A DNA stretch of 64,000 nt from Imbricaverruca yamaguchii (taxonomy: Eukaryota; Arthropoda; Thecostraca; Neoverrucidae): contig JAOTOL010001604.1 in the NCBI GenBank assembly GCA_034440575.1, positions 1,222,001 to 1,286,000 of the forward strand, in the 5' to 3' direction. How positions within the stretch are numbered: the stretch's first letter is position 1; every line of letters begins with the position of its first letter. The notes under the pieces are model-generated. The model did no database searches and was not told the DNA's origin. It saw only the letters and a program-made list of their open reading frames with translations. This document shows, one piece after another, positions 1 to 12,620 of this stretch. The position numbers and the translations under genes were made by a program.

Positions 1-17
1 CACTGGCAGGAAGGACG

Positions 18-90
18 GGCATCGCGGGGAGTCGAACCTCGTACCCCTGGTGTGCCAGACACCTAGCTTAGCCACTGAGCTATCGACGCC
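18..90 (-). tRNA. tRNA-like sequence (tRNA gene, pseudogene or SINE head)
   Basis: On the minus strand 73 nt fold as a cloverleaf. The 7-bp acceptor stem GGCGTCG/CGATGCC contains one G-U pair. The D arm has a TAGCT/AGCTA stem, and the T arm carries the B-box GGTTCGACTCC. The anticodon stem is only 4 bp (GGTG/CACC) with a 7-nt loop TCTGGCA, giving a tentative anticodon TGG (Pro); the universal T33 is C. The weak anticodon arm suggests a tRNA pseudogene or the head of a SINE whose body lies outside the window. Confidence 0.45.
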
Positions 91-508
91 CTCTGTCTTG
101 ATCTGCATGACAGACAAAAGTGCAGAAAAATTGTGCATACCTCGTAAAGCTCACTACTCCTACTATATTGATGTTCCTCGCTACGCTACTCCTATTATAT
201 CAGTACACTATCCCCGACTATTACCGCATTGGTTTCTGGAAGTAGTCAAAACACCCAGAGTCCTACCAAGGTCAATTCGCGGAGGTTCAGCGTTGACATG
301 TGCTTACGTCTTACCCAAACCTGCCTTAACACCTACTAAGTCTTGGACAGTGAGCATCAGGTTCCATGACGTTAGATGAAGGATATCAGCAGGAAACCAC
401 GAGCAGTGTAGAAATACCACATGCAGTTTGTCCTTTTTTCAAACAACTCGGCTGGCGGTGGACGACTGCAGAGTGGGCAAGTCAGGTTCACCGCGAACGT
501 CCACCTTT

Positions 509-675
509 GCTTGGTTATTGGTTATTGGTTTTACGACACATCGACCGCTGAGTCATGTAGTGTCGCCAATCTCTCACGCCGATTGGTCGCGGGCGAAGAG
601 TAGCGACAGGTGAGACTCGAACTCACAACCTTTCGATTGTGAGACAAGCAACTTACCCCTAGGCTACTCGTCCCC
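509..675 (-). mobile_element. tRNA-derived SINE, family 1 (copy A)
   Basis: Read on the minus strand, a tRNA-like head starting GGGGACGAGTAG carries a B-box (GGTTGTGAGTTCGAGTCTC) and is followed by a short body and an AACCAAT-type tail. The insert is bracketed by an exact 14-nt target-site duplication, GAACGTCCACCTTT, at 495-508 and 676-689. Copies of the same family lie at 28265-28424 and 49790-49961. Confidence 0.88.
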
Positions 676-799
676 GAACGTCCACCTTTATGGATATCAA
701 ATTTCAATCGAGGCTTTCGACCCCCAGCGGTCGGCAGCAGTCGGGAGCTGGGTCAGCTGTGTCGGCCGGGCGGCCCGGTCACGCGGCCGCACCACCAAC

Positions 800-1401
800 C
801 GAGCGCGTCGACCAGCTCGTCCACTCGCTCCAGCAGACTCGAGTGGCTGCACTCGGGGTGCCGGAACCGCAGCAGCTGGTCGATGCTGAGCCGCTCCGGC
901 TCGCCGCCCACCTCGTAGAACTCGGCCCGCTCCAGACTGAGCTGCTCTGCAACAGCAGCGGCCAACAGGTGCAGCACACACGCACAGAACACGCGTGGTG
1001 GGTACGATTCGCCATCAACGAACAGGATGATCACTGCTTCATCATCGGCGCGTATCACTGTGTGGTGACGAGCGCCAGGCCATCGTCATACTTTGTTAGT
1101 GTGTTGTAATATATGGCGTATTGTGTAATATTGGATGTCCGTCGCGGGCTAGGACGAAAGCGGATATATAGTAGACATGTGTATATAGCAGCACATTGAA
1201 CATCTTTAAAAATAGCATAGACAATCATTATAAGAATAGAGGGCTTGCTTTTCAGTATTACAGGGAGGGCTGATTGACAGATTTGGTGGGCAACTGGTTC
1301 AGTGTACAGAGTGCAACCAAGAAGGGCCCTTGTGGCTCATAGTTGCACTAATCTTTTATGTCTTTATGTCTTTATGTGTAGTGTTCTGTGGTATGTGTAA
1401 G

Positions 1402-1444
<43 letters not shown>

Positions 1445-4400
1445 AAATACATTTTTCCTCTTTGGAATGCGTATCGAGCACGGAGACGACATCCAGGTAG
1501 CGAGTAGAATTTAACACGCACTGCATGCCAACATTCACCAAGCAATCACAGGAGAAAAAAATGGCTTCGAGGTATGCATCGTTCAACATGGCTGGCTGGT
1601 GACCTAGCCTGTGCTGGATTTCTTCACAATTCCAAGGTCACACTAGATCCCAAAGTCGCCTAAATGTTGAGGACAAGGCGAGTTTGTTTGTACTAAATAT
1701 ATTGCAGCAATTCTCACATTACAACAATTGTCAATTGCACAAATTCGCTTCTCGTCGTCGCATGTGATCAACACGGTGGTGTTGTCAGACAGAAGTTTCC
1801 GCGAGATAGCCGCATGGTGTATTTGTATCATATGTGGAGCAGGGACTCCATCCCGTAATTGCATACCCAGTGCTCCTAGATAGCGTAATCCTGAGGGTAC
1901 CAATGTATTGTGCCTGACGAGGTCTGTAGTCTTCGTAAGGACACGTATGCACTTCACTTGTTTTTGAGCGCCGCGTATTTGTGTGATGTTGCTTGTTGTG
2001 AGTGTCGCATATGTATGCATGTTTTTTGCGAGTGCCGCGTACTTGCGTCCTGTGGCTTTTTATCGGAAGGTTTTTAGCTTTTTACTTTTACAGTAGATGA
2101 CAATAGATTACAGTAGCCCGTCGCTAAGGGCTTGCGAAGCGACGTTCCGGCTCATTATGTCCATATTGTATTATTATTATTTTGCAGTCAGTTACGTAGC
2201 AGAGCGGATTAAAAAATATACATATAATAGTGCTGCAAAGACGTCATGGTCAGTTGCTAGATAGGGCAGCCACTCTCCACCAACGGCCAACTTCTTAGGA
2301 GCTTAGCATTGCATGAGCGTTGCATGGAAATAATCCACTTCTAAGTCGCGTTTGCTCCTGCCCTAACTTCGAGACACCTTCCATGCCATTGGTTTAATGT
2401 TATACCAATGGCTGCAGTACATTATTTACAATAAATCACTATATCATTAATAATTAAATTATCGATAAATAATTAATGGTTAGGTAAAATCAACTTACTA
2501 AGGAATCCAGCTTCATCTCGGTGCGGTGGGTATGGCCATGTTGCGTTAGTGCACTCCCTCATTTGTCTACTATCTCGTCGCAGTAAGCATCGGGACCTAA
2601 TTTGCTTGCCTCTGCGTTCTTTGTTCACGTCGTGTGACGAAGACCATATTAGGGCGATATAACAATTATTTCATGAGTGAATGACATGCCTTCATGAGCG
2701 AACGTTATGCTTTTCATGAGCTAATGTTATGTTTCATGAGCGAATGCTATGCTTCATGAGCGAACGTTATGTTTCATGAGCGAAAGTTATGAAATTTGCA
2801 TGCGATTGCATGCAGCTTACCTGTGATGACATGCCATTTAATTCATAGTCGCACGTGTATCAGCGCACAAGATGCCCTAAGAACCTCACCAGGCGAGCTG
2901 CACGAAATTGCTCTAATTGGTTCGCTTTAAATGCAGTCACGTAGAGAGGAACACATTTGAGTTCATACCGCTCACTCTTACAACACACACATCCATAAGT
3001 ACATTGACGTTGCAAGAAGCATATGAAGCCCTAATCAAAACTGACGAGGAAATAATTGAACACATTATACACAAGTCGCTTCGCAAACGATTGTCCACAA
3101 GGCTAGGCAGGCAAAAACCGACATAGTCCTAAAAATGGACAGAAAGCCGCACCGGGCAATAAAGAAGCACTTCGAGGACTTCGAAAATGCGTCTAGCCCT
3201 CCGAACTGTGGATAAAAAACTCTAGAAAGTGTCAAGCCTCAAAAACATACTGTGTACCACACAAAAATGCGCTGCGGACTGAAAACGCATCAGTAGACGA
3301 AGAAAAACGCAACGAGTCCAAAAAAGAACACCGAGCTAGCGTCTCAGTTCGAGCCCTCCAACGCATTATGGGAGCATACTTTAAAAATGAGATGAGGTAC
3401 AGCAAAGTTGAGCATGATATTCTTTCACCAGTAAAGGTAGGAAGAAGGTCAATACTTAGCCAATTTAATTCATTGTATATTCCAGCGAATCTCCACACGA
3501 TGACACATTCCATGAAGTCAAAAATGGCACGAGGCTATCATGTAGCAGCAATTAGTAAAACATACGAGACATAGCAGAAACTGCAGAATCGCACGAAGTG
3601 TGGCGAATGCGCAAGGTGGGTGTACACATGCATGAACGTTGGCGTTGTGGAGACTGGGTACAATGAACTGAAATGTGTGAAATAGTAAAATTATATGTTC
3701 TGAAATGGTTGTCCCAGTGTTTACCTATCCGCAAACAAAAATACAAAAAAAGAAGGATGCAACCAGTTGTAGTGAACTGGAGATATGCAGAAAAATGACA
3801 TATGTATTGGCATCCTGAGGCATTCCTAAGCTGGCTGTTCTAACTTTTGAATAGCTGGCTATAGGAAAGCTCAACACCGATCGAGCCTGTAATAGTGCGT
3901 GTAACCAAATAGAATGCTCTGCTGCATACGTAACAGGGTTCGGACATTATAAAAACAAGAAAAAGTGTAATTTCTGCAGTGTGGGCCAATTCATCAAAGA
4001 GATACCAGAAAAATACCTTCAATGTTAAGAAGGGGATGAAATTCACTGAATAACATACGACGGTGGTATGCTGGGAGAATTATTCTGGTCGCTAATTCCT
4101 TTGAGAAAAAATGAGACCCTTTGATAAATAGTGTTCAAAATCAAGGGAATATTTTAAAGATTAAGTCGGACCATCCAAACACGACTCCGTGCACTGACGC
4201 AAACCCCAGATACGCCATCATTGCCATGCTATCCAATACCACTGAACATTTATCAAGTGGTGAGTCATAGCAAAGTTCAGCGCCAATTGGTCCCAAGGCG
4301 AAGGCTTCCCACCTACCTTTCATGGCACGGGGCAGATCGGACTCATTCTGTACACCACGTGAGGAGAGAAAGACAGTCTCATACTCCTTCAAGCTGACCC

Positions 4401-6888
4401 AGCCTGCAATTCACAGAGGGCATTAGTGCACTGTACATCAAGGTGCATTGTAAGATCAACAATAAAACACGAGTTAAGTCATAAAGTTATAAAGTAACTT
4501 AGAACTTAATAAGAGTCACCAGGGTCCCTCTGAGTTGAGGTGATTAAGGGAGCTAGCATAGGATAAGGAAAAAGAGACTGGAACACCCTATTCCATGCTA
4601 TATCTTGAGTTGTACATCAATTATCAACCCATAATATGTTCTGGTAGCCCCTGTTGCTAGCATAATTACCCATTCATGACATGATTCACGATACCTACTA
4701 GGATCAATCCCACTGTATCCATCCCAATTCCGACCCACATTGCACAACATATATTTCAAACACAAGTTCTTCAGGTCTAATTAATTTATTCACTCAATTT
4801 TGTAATGCACTGAACAAGGGACTCAGCAATACATCACCAGGTAACCTATGTTGAAATGATCAACCACGCTTTGGGTGAAAACGTGTTGGTGTTTTCACCC
4901 AAAGCATGTCAAACAAGTCAAAACAAGTCAAACCACATCCATATATTCTGAGATTGACAAGCTAGTAGTCGACCACTACACAACCTAGCATAGACATAAG
5001 ACAAAGGAATATATGTATGCCCCTCTTACCATCTTTTGGAGCTTTGTCCAGTAGCAAGAATACTTTTAAATTACTCTTCACTCCCAGAGTGATGTGTTCG
5101 GAGATCTTGCTCTGGATCCAATCAAACAATTCATGTTCTTCTAGATATCCATTGTGGTCACTATCAGACCTGCACAGAGAAAGGCCATGATTATTACAAA
5201 ACATATGGAAAAGTGAGGCTGATAGGGGAGGAAAGAGAAAGCGAGTTAGACATAGGGAAAGTGTGTGCACAAATGATATAGGAGGATGGAAGAAAAGCCT
5301 GCCCTGGTCAGCAACAACTGTCACAAACATGCTGCTTTCAATGCCATGGAAAAAAATTTGGTGTCTGATTTGACATGCCAATTTTCCACTAGCATCAATT
5401 ATTATTAGCTCATTATCTCACATTGCATCCAGATATATTTAACTATTTAAGGAGGATGGGTATGCAGCACTGTGAACTAAACCCTCTGCACACCTACCCC
5501 CACCCCCCACACACACACACATACATACTTTAGGCACTACAGACATCAGGCATTCATCAGATGGCAGTAAAATTTGCTGTGGATATCAGCTCTCAATCTG
5601 CAAGGTGCACCTGATGTCCATTCAAAACTCCCTCTCCTTATTTGTCTGCATGCCTGTGTCTACAAGTCTGTCCCCTTAACTGTGCTTTTTGGTCCAAGTT
5701 GCTTGCACAAACTGCACAATTGAGACTAGCGATGCTCGTAGTTGGGCAAGCCAATCAGCTCCCCTGCATGGGCTACACAGTGCCCCTGGAGCTGCCACTG
5801 CTGATGCTGATGCTGCTAACACCACCACCACCATCACTGGCACCAGTGCATCACTGCACAGCACCACATGATGGTCAGATCACTACTGCCAGGTTCCCGA
5901 ACATAGCAGGCATGGTCGCCCACCTTAAGCCTTCTTTCACTCATTTTGATAGAGAACTGCTTGATATGTGGTGCAGACATTCTTCATAGTCATGTCATAG
6001 ACATTTACTATTAATTTTCTGTCTTAATTTTGAGATGAAGTGTAGGCATTTTTAACATATTTTTAACATATTATCAATATCTCTCATTTGACATGCCAAC
6101 AATTCTGTCACCATGATGTCATGCATGCTATACCTATCATGACTTCGTAGGATTTACTTTGGCAAGAGGTAGATAATTGATAATTTGATAGATATTGGAT
6201 GTAGTGAGGATATATCATAGCACATTTTCTAGCTATCACAAATATTCAAGAGGGGAGGAGCTTTAACCTCCAAGTCAATACTGGGTCAAGCTACCTTTGT
6301 TCCAAGCAGTGAGCTATGACAGTATTTACAACATACATAATTTACAAATACAGAAACCAATTTTTTAAATCTAACCTATCCTAATCTGGTTTTGAGAAGA
6401 TATTGAAAACTCTTCTCACATTAAAAATGTTATTTTTAACTTCCAACAAAAGCAGAGCATAAACTAGCATAGCCAACCAAACCCTTCTGTTTGCTTCATG
6501 CAGGCAAAATGTGTGCAAAATAGCTACCTTAAACTGCAATAATACCACAAAACATTGGTTCATTTTGGGGGTAACTAGGCATGCCCATTTCATGGTCAGC
6601 AACAGTACCAGCATTAGTACATAGTAGCAATCAATAAAGAAGAGTTAATAAAATGACAACTTACTTGTCAAATGCAAGCTTAAGCTGCTGATCAAGTGGT
6701 CTATCTTCCAGTATTTTCACTTCACTGATTTCAACATCACTCATATACCGTGGTAAACCTTTTGCTCTTAATGTATTCTTCACTGTAGATCTCAAGAGCA
6801 TAGATCCCAAGAAAACCATCACCAAGATAACATAAACAGCAAATATGACATATAACATCCAGATACGTTTACTTTTCTTTGCAAACAT
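800..6888 (-). CDS. SDF4: SDF4/Cab45-like EF-hand protein, 5' part (4 exons seen)
   Basis: Cab45 is a CREC-family calcium-binding protein of the Golgi lumen that sorts secretory cargo. Exons in coding order are 6888-6665, 5169-5030, 4403-4317 and 946-800, all with AG/GT borders and compatible phases (2, 1, 1). The start ATG at 6888 is followed by a basic patch (KKSKR) and about 20 hydrophobic residues, a signal peptide or signal anchor. The first EF loop, DSDHNGYLEEHE, is canonical. The second spans two exons (DKAPKDGWVSLKE) and has one extra residue. Both are followed by family-like sequence (FLSSRG; then LLRFRHPE). Compared with vertebrate Cab45, about a dozen residues are missing between exons 3 and 4, so a small exon in 947-4316 probably remains unfound. 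The C-terminal EF-hands lie beyond position 1. Family assignment is by remembered similarity, not a search. Confidence 0.75.
1402..1443. repeat. (TA)n microsatellite
   Basis: About 40 nt of nearly pure TA dinucleotide inside the SDF4 intron. Confidence 0.9.
2665..2795. repeat. About 20-nt minisatellite
   Basis: Five to six tandem copies of a unit close to TTCATGAGCGAACGTTATG, differing by single substitutions and by small changes in unit length. Confidence 0.85.
4868..4905. repeat. Perfect 15-bp hairpin
   Basis: Left arm 4868-4882 (GCTTTGGGTGAAAAC), 8-nt loop, right arm 4891-4905, no mismatch. It sits in the SDF4 intron between the exons at 5030 and 4403. Confidence 0.9.
5170..6664. other. 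SDF4 intron
   Basis: No exon recognised. At 6380-6600 it contains a copy of the AT-rich dispersed repeat described at 30400-30840; the segment TACCTTAAACTGCAA is shared with 31480-31500. Confidence 0.5.
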
Positions 6889-9829
6889 TACTGAAGAACT
6901 TGATGATCCACCTTTTCTGATAGACCTGATGAACACATTGGTATTACATATAAAATACATTGGCATATTAAACATAAAAGAGCATAAATACATTGAGATA
7001 TTATCGATAAATGAGGACATTGTATTCTCCAAAGGAATACAATACTATACTGGGTTGGAAACACGGCTACGTTGGCACTGTCGCCCCATAACCTCATCTC
7101 CTCCCCTCACCATAAGAACTAAAATTCCTGACCGACAAAACCCAACAGTTGACTTTCTCGTGTACGCTTTCAAGTAGGGGTCCCAGTCACTTGCTTATGC
7201 GTCATTACACGAATCTTCTGCACCACAAATGAATAAAGTTTTTCTTTTTTTCTTCATTTTTCTTCATAATGTTTAGTTGAGGAAAAGTGCCAGGGGGAGG
7301 TTTAATCTTTAGCAGAGGAAGAGAGAGTGTTATCCGCTGGGTATTGTTACGTTAACCCTCTTCTGTCAGACCTACGCTGTCAGACCCAGACGCTAACCCT
7401 CTTCTGTCTCTTCTGTCAGATCCTCACACCACGGCACGAGGTGGGTCGATAGAGACCCCCATCTAATCTCCAAATTAAGAATTGAGCAAAACGAAATTTG
7501 TGTCATCGGAAAGCGCTCTACGAGTAGGGCCAGACATCACCCCCCCTTCCAACGTATTTTCCCCACAAAACTGACGTCCATAGGGGTCCTAGAGTTTTAC
7601 TACTTGCATTATGTTTGCGGCTCTGGGAGGGGTTCATTTTGAGGAAGATTTAAAGAAGAAAAAATTGGAATCCGAAAAGGAATGCGATATCGACCAGAGC
7701 CATAACATTTTTTGCCACCCATAAATCGAAGTTATACATTTTATTTTCAAAATTTGAGATTTCAAGTTTTCTTCCATTTTCCTTTTGTGATGGGTAGAGC
7801 GCACCGAAAGGCGTTGTTCAAAGTTAATATTGCTCTAATTAAAAAAAAAAGTTTACTTTAGCTAGAATCTTCGATTTGAACTCTAATAGGAAAATATGCT
7901 AAATTAATAGGCATTAAAAAAACTGAAGAAAGAAAATGAAAAATTCCTCTAGTAAGTTTTGTTCCATCCATAAAGATGAGGAAACGCTGGAAGCTTCATT
8001 AAGATATATTTATCCGTTAGAGCCTGACGACTGGTTGAACTTTTTGGAGGTGACCTCGCTTGACCTTAGCCAACTCGTTGAGGCTAGATGCCCGAACTTC
8101 AAAACTTTCACACAACATGCCAAATTGATGTGGGAAAAGGTATGCCAAATTTCGCCGCGCTGCCGTGCGTCGTTCTTTCATCATCCGTGGAAAACCATAT
8201 GGGGGTCGTCAATGCTCCCCTTCGAGACGGCGCTGGTTAAGGAATGAATTACGTTAATCCGGTTATATCACTTAAGCAAGAAAGGAAAGATGATGCGCCG
8301 TCAAACAAAGAACGTGGAGTAAAGGGCCGATACATATACATATATAACAATCGCGGTGGATCTAACCCACCAGTTGGGGGGGGCAACTTTCGGTTTACGG
8401 CGCCATCACCTAAACACCCTTCCCCTAGTAGCGTACTTATGAATTACATCAGTGGAGCGGTCGAACGGATTTGTAGGGTGCCTATTCTCCCACTATTTTT
8501 GGTTAAAAGTACCGGATTTCGACCACAATTTTGCAGAGGGCACATTAATGAAAATAATAATTAATGACAACAAAATTCCCTCTCTAGGGGCCCCAACCTG
8601 CCTCCACTGTTTCTAGGGTACCGAATTTATGTTCTGTCGGTCCCGTTCACGTTCAACGTCTTGTATCACGTCAGCGCTTGTGCACGTGTACAAGTTGGCG
8701 GATCCGATTTTGCCAACTCTTGCTATAAGCAAAACTTGCTTCTGCTTGCAAGCAGAAGTAGCATGGAGCCCTCAACTTGCATATTAAAGTTGCACAAGTT
8801 TAGTAAATATTCTTACTAAATTAATTTCTCCTCTTCATGACAATCCTTACTAATATTTTTCGAGAACGCGTTGACAAAATAAGCTGCTCCGCCATGACGC
8901 AATCAAATCCTGGCAGCATCGTTAGCGCTGCTGTTAGCGCTAACAGCATAGCATAGATCTTTCGGCCTTGATCGAGATTGTCAAGCGCGTGTGCTTGGGA
9001 GTAAGGAGTAATCTGTTCGGTCTGGGCAGGGAGCGCAAGGCCCTTTACGTAGGATGGGAGCGTAGGATTGGACTTGAAACTTATGGTTTTCGTCGTGCAA
9101 GGTTGTTGGATCAAGTTCTTCATCATCACTTCCTTCAAGCACTGGGTATGTATGATAACATGCGTTTGGTTATACCGGTAAACTTGCAGTTTAGGTAATT
9201 TCGGATCTCTTTCTTAATGCAATATGTATTAACGTGCTTAACTAAACATGACGTAACCACTCATTTCCTCCGAAAATACATACTTTTCGGTTAGTATGAA
9301 AAATTAGCCCAAAATGAGGCTTGCAGTTGGGTAATATAGCATGAAATGCAATGTTTCAAATACAGAAAAATGATGTAGCTTATCATAATCCAACATAGCC
9401 TAACCTTGCACACAAGAAAGTACATTCACTTTTAAAAAATGGAAGATTTGCAAACAAATTTTTATTTGGAAAGAAAAACAAAAATTACATAAGCCTAACT
9501 GTTTTAGCTTAAAGTAAAATAATAACCTAACCACCAATGAAATCAACCAAAGGACAAATTTTGTTTTCATCACTTAAGAAAAAACTTCAAATGTTCCAAG
9601 TAAAAGCCTAATATAATCTAACCAACCCCACCAACTTTGTTGGACACCTAACCAAACATAACCACTTAACAATCCAGAACCAATCAATAAACAAACAAAC
9701 AAACCACTTAACAAATTTTGCTGTCAATGTATGTGGTAGGACAGGTGTAATGCTTGTCTTGCGAACATCTTAGTCACAATAGTGCCAAAAAAGCACCATG
9801 AAGATCCATCAGTCAGTATTTATCTGGAC
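6889..9829. other. Region upstream of SDF4, no gene recognised
   Basis: Two modest open frames occur: 7936-8247 plus (103 codons) and 9138-8821 minus (105 codons, with a hydrophobic stretch near KIYAMLLALTAALTM). Neither matches a family I know, and neither has clear splice signals. Two perfect 20-bp palindromes lie at 8739-8758 (CTTCTGCTTGCAAGCAGAAG) and 8929-8948 (TGCTGTTAGCGCTAACAGCA). The SDF4 promoter should lie near 6900-7200, but no core motif is convincing. Confidence 0.4.
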
Positions 9830-9909
9830 CTAGGTAAACTGCAATTTTGGGGATTTTTTTTTAATACATGGTTTACCATATTTTAATGTAAAAATGATGA
9901 TGTGACTAC
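9830..9909. repeat. AT-rich dispersed repeat, left piece (split by hAT insertion)
   Basis: The segment GACCTAGGTAAA...TTTTGGGGATTTT...AATGTAAAAATGATGATGTG recurs inverted at about 12515-12610. Its continuation (CACTCATTTTCTCTCTAAATG...) resumes at 11001 beyond the inserted element at 9910-10996. Confidence 0.75.
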
Positions 9910-10996
9910 CAGGGTGGGCAACTTGCTTTCCGGGTTTGGAGTCGGAGTGCAAACAGATTTCTTCCGGAGTACATTTTCATGCACATATTATTTTTCATGC
10001 ATGGGAGCTATTTGTTGGTAACCGACGAGAAAAGCATATGTACCTAGTCAGTGTCTACCTGATATGCATAAGTAATACACATCATTTTTGGTCACATCAA
10101 AGCATAGAATGAAAGAAGTGAGCAATGGATGGCACTGCAAGACAGGGAGTTGTGATCAGCTCAGCTTTTTCTCTCATAACTTGCAGGAGTAATGCACCTT
10201 CCTTTCACTGTTGGTCTCAGCACAATGCTAGGCAGAATGAAAAACACAAATAATTCACACTTCACCCTTAGCTCAGAGCACACACCTACCTACATACTCA
10301 GCCAATTCCCTGCATGATACTGACCCAACACCACTGCCTCACACGCCTCACACCCAGTAGGAATCAACGGCGGTGTGCAATGGATTAGTCAAGGTCTTGT
10401 GTTTGCAGCATGGCACTGTTAAGTGTTCAAAACACATGTTCAAAGTTGCTAATGGCTATGACATCATTTAAAAAATAGCTTGCATTGATTGGTTAAAAAA
10501 AAACAGTTTTTGTAACAGAAAATGCTAATGCAGCAAATTCCGATTGGCGGCCTCTGCTGCACTCAGGAAGCATCTCTTAAAACAGTCAGTTTTTCCCACT
10601 ATAGGGTGGCTCGAAAGCAGGTTTCTGAGGTTTCTGGAGATGCACCGGCCGAATTCGTAGCAACCGGAGGCCACTATATTCAGTGAGCAGGTGCAAAGTT
10701 TGGAGGGTTGTCATCAGCGTTTCCGCTGGTTGTGGTTTCGTGTGGTGTGTGTGTTCTGTTGCTGTCTGTGTGCTTGATGGTACGAAAAGTGTATAGTTAT
10801 TTGGTAACTGTAAGTAGAATAACATGTTTGGTGGATATTTTCTTCAATCTTGTATTAAATTTTTAGTGGTATTTTTGTTCCTTCTGCATGTTTGTGTCAG
10901 AGTACATGTGGAACCCATTCTATCCAGTATGAATCCAGAGTGCAAAAATGTTTTAAAAGATGAAATCTCTTAAGAAGTGCCTTAATTCCCACCCTG
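9910..10996. mobile_element. Non-autonomous hAT-like DNA transposon
   Basis: Terminal inverted repeats CAGGGTGGG(C)AA lie at 9910 and, reversed, end at 10996. The element is flanked by an 8-bp target duplication, GTGACTAC (9902-9909) and GTGACCAC (10997-11004), with one difference. CAGGGTGGG-type ends and 8-bp duplications are typical of the hAT superfamily. The 1,087-bp interior has no transposase frame. The host repeat continues uninterrupted when the element and one duplication are removed, which confirms the borders. Confidence 0.8.
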
Positions 10997-11004
10997 GTGA
11001 CCAC

Positions 11005-11460
11005 TCATTTTCTCTCTAAATGATTACTTTTCAGTTGGGGAAACAAATACACTCATAATCTTCACTCTGCAAATATAGCATATTGAGTATAGTTATCCAT
11101 ACCTGGTATGTCACAGATGTGATGAAGACATTCAACACTTCATGTGCTCAATTTAATACTCTTTGACATCTAAAACCTTATGTTTCTGCCTCAATTTGAC
11201 ATTATCTCTGAGAATATATACTTGCAACATGCCATACCAGCAACTATAAATAAGGGCAGGAAGTTCCTTGAGATTCTGTATTAATTTGTTTTTAATTGTC
11301 ATGGCCAAAAAAAAATTGGGGATGATTCTGGTTTTCTGATTAGGCTTGGTTAGCTTAGATTATGTTATGATATAATATATTTTATATATTATGCTGTGTT
11401 ATCTTAGTCTATGTTAGGTTATGTTAGGTTATTTTGTCCCCAACTTATCACTTGTACATC
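11005..11460. repeat. AT-rich dispersed repeat, right piece
   Basis: This continues the repeat interrupted at 9909. It includes ACTTTTCAGTTGGGGAAACA at about 11030 and ATGTTAGGTTATGTTAGGTT words near 11410, shared with copies near 29.7, 30.4, 31.2, 55.4 and 56.0 kb. Confidence 0.6.
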
Positions 11461-11589
11461 CGGTGGTCTGCACCAACTTCACATGTCTGGGGGAGATGTC
11501 TGTCCCCTAAGATCTCTAGACCTATGCTAGCTAGCAACAAATGGAAAACAGCGTTGGATAGCTGGTGACGGGTTCTATCGAAAGTGTTT

Positions 11590-12320
11590 CGGTCATTTTT
11601 TTCGCTCAGGTCAACATTCAGGTCACTGGGCCATCATAGGTCAAATTCGACCAGATCAGGTGTGTCTCAGACACATATCTCAGGACCTGTAACAGATAGA
11701 AACAAACAGCGAACTCTATTCGACAGTCCTTGAAATGTGCTACCGACAATAGGTGGTGTAATTTAAGGTCAGGTCAACTGAACCTCAGGTCAAGGCCATT
11801 AAGTCATGACCTCAGGTCAAGATCATGAAGTCACCTAGGGAGGTCATGTGACGTATCAATCAAAACGTCTTGGCGATACAAACGCAATGACGGTAATTTC
11901 AGCCTTCTAGCTCAATGCAGGGCGATATAATGTGCAGAAATGTGTAGTGATCTTGTGTGACATCAGGGACCTTGGTGAGGTCACTGAGCAAAAATGTCAG
12001 CGGTAACATTGAGCATAGTTTCCGTCTACATCCCACAACCATTGTGAGGTCATTCCGAGCGAAAATATGTAACCAGGAAACATTTGTATATTTTACCATA
12101 GCCCTATAATGGGGAAGCCATGAGCGCGACCTGACCTAAGGTCAATGCTACGAAAGGAACCAATATACATATTATGGTCCGTGATGAGATCATGACATGT
12201 TATAAGTTTGAAATCAATCACCCAATTATTGTGGAAGTTAAGCCACCTAGAACTCCGAGTGTAGTTCGGTCACTTCGCTTGACCTGGTGACCTGACCTGA
12301 GATGATCCTAGATTAAAAAT
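11590..12320. repeat. AGGTCA/TGACCT-rich sequence
   Basis: About 15 exact AGGTCA or TGACCT hexamers occur in about 730 bp, including overlapping direct copies (AGGTCAGGTCA) and the everted palindrome TGACCTAAGGTCA near 12136. AGGTCA is the nuclear-receptor half-site, but the dense spread fits a repeat family as well as an enhancer. Confidence 0.6.
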
Positions 12321-12479
12321 GTACGATGATATGTGGAAAAGACCAATGAACAGCTATGCGAGGTTTGGCCCTGCTAACCGATTAGTTTGGCGGCAAATGA
12401 GGAAAAACCGGAGGTGGGCAGAGATCTGCCCCCCAGACGTGCGTGGGTTAATGCATATGACATCAAATTATTGTGATGT

Positions 12480-12620
12480 CATCAACTGTCACTGACTTAA
12501 AAGTAATCATTTGTAGAGAAAATCAGTGGCCACATCATCATTTTTACATTAAAATACCCTGTATTAAAAAAAAAAATCCACCAAAATCGAATTTTACCTA
12601 GGTCTAATTTTACCTGTTTA
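12480..12620. repeat. Inverted copy of the AT-rich dispersed repeat
   Basis: Reverse complement of 9830-9909 plus 11001-11040: CCACATCATCATTTTTACAT and the A-rich run before ACCTAGGTC match with few changes. Confidence 0.75.

Larger units (their letters stand above)
947..4316. other. Long SDF4 intron region
   Basis: Non-coding apart from a possible missed microexon. It holds the TA microsatellite and the 2665-2795 minisatellite. At 2990-3570 there is a stretch with short plus-strand open frames (for example 3368-3574, 68 codons) that looks like a decayed coding sequence, but I recognise no family. Confidence 0.5.

Noticed and set aside
690..1109. 139-codon plus-strand frame over the SDF4 exon at 800-946
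   Set aside because: The minus strand carries a family-like peptide with proper splice sites; the plus frame is its shadow.
2480..2575. Candidate for the missing SDF4 microexon (donor TTA/GTAAGT on the minus strand)
   Set aside because: The encoded peptide in the required phase does not resemble the Cab45 segment expected there.
2665..2795. CRISPR-like regular repeats
   Set aside because: Units are directly tandem without unique spacers and the genome is eukaryotic; the same applies to the arrays at 40128, 33880 and 61338.
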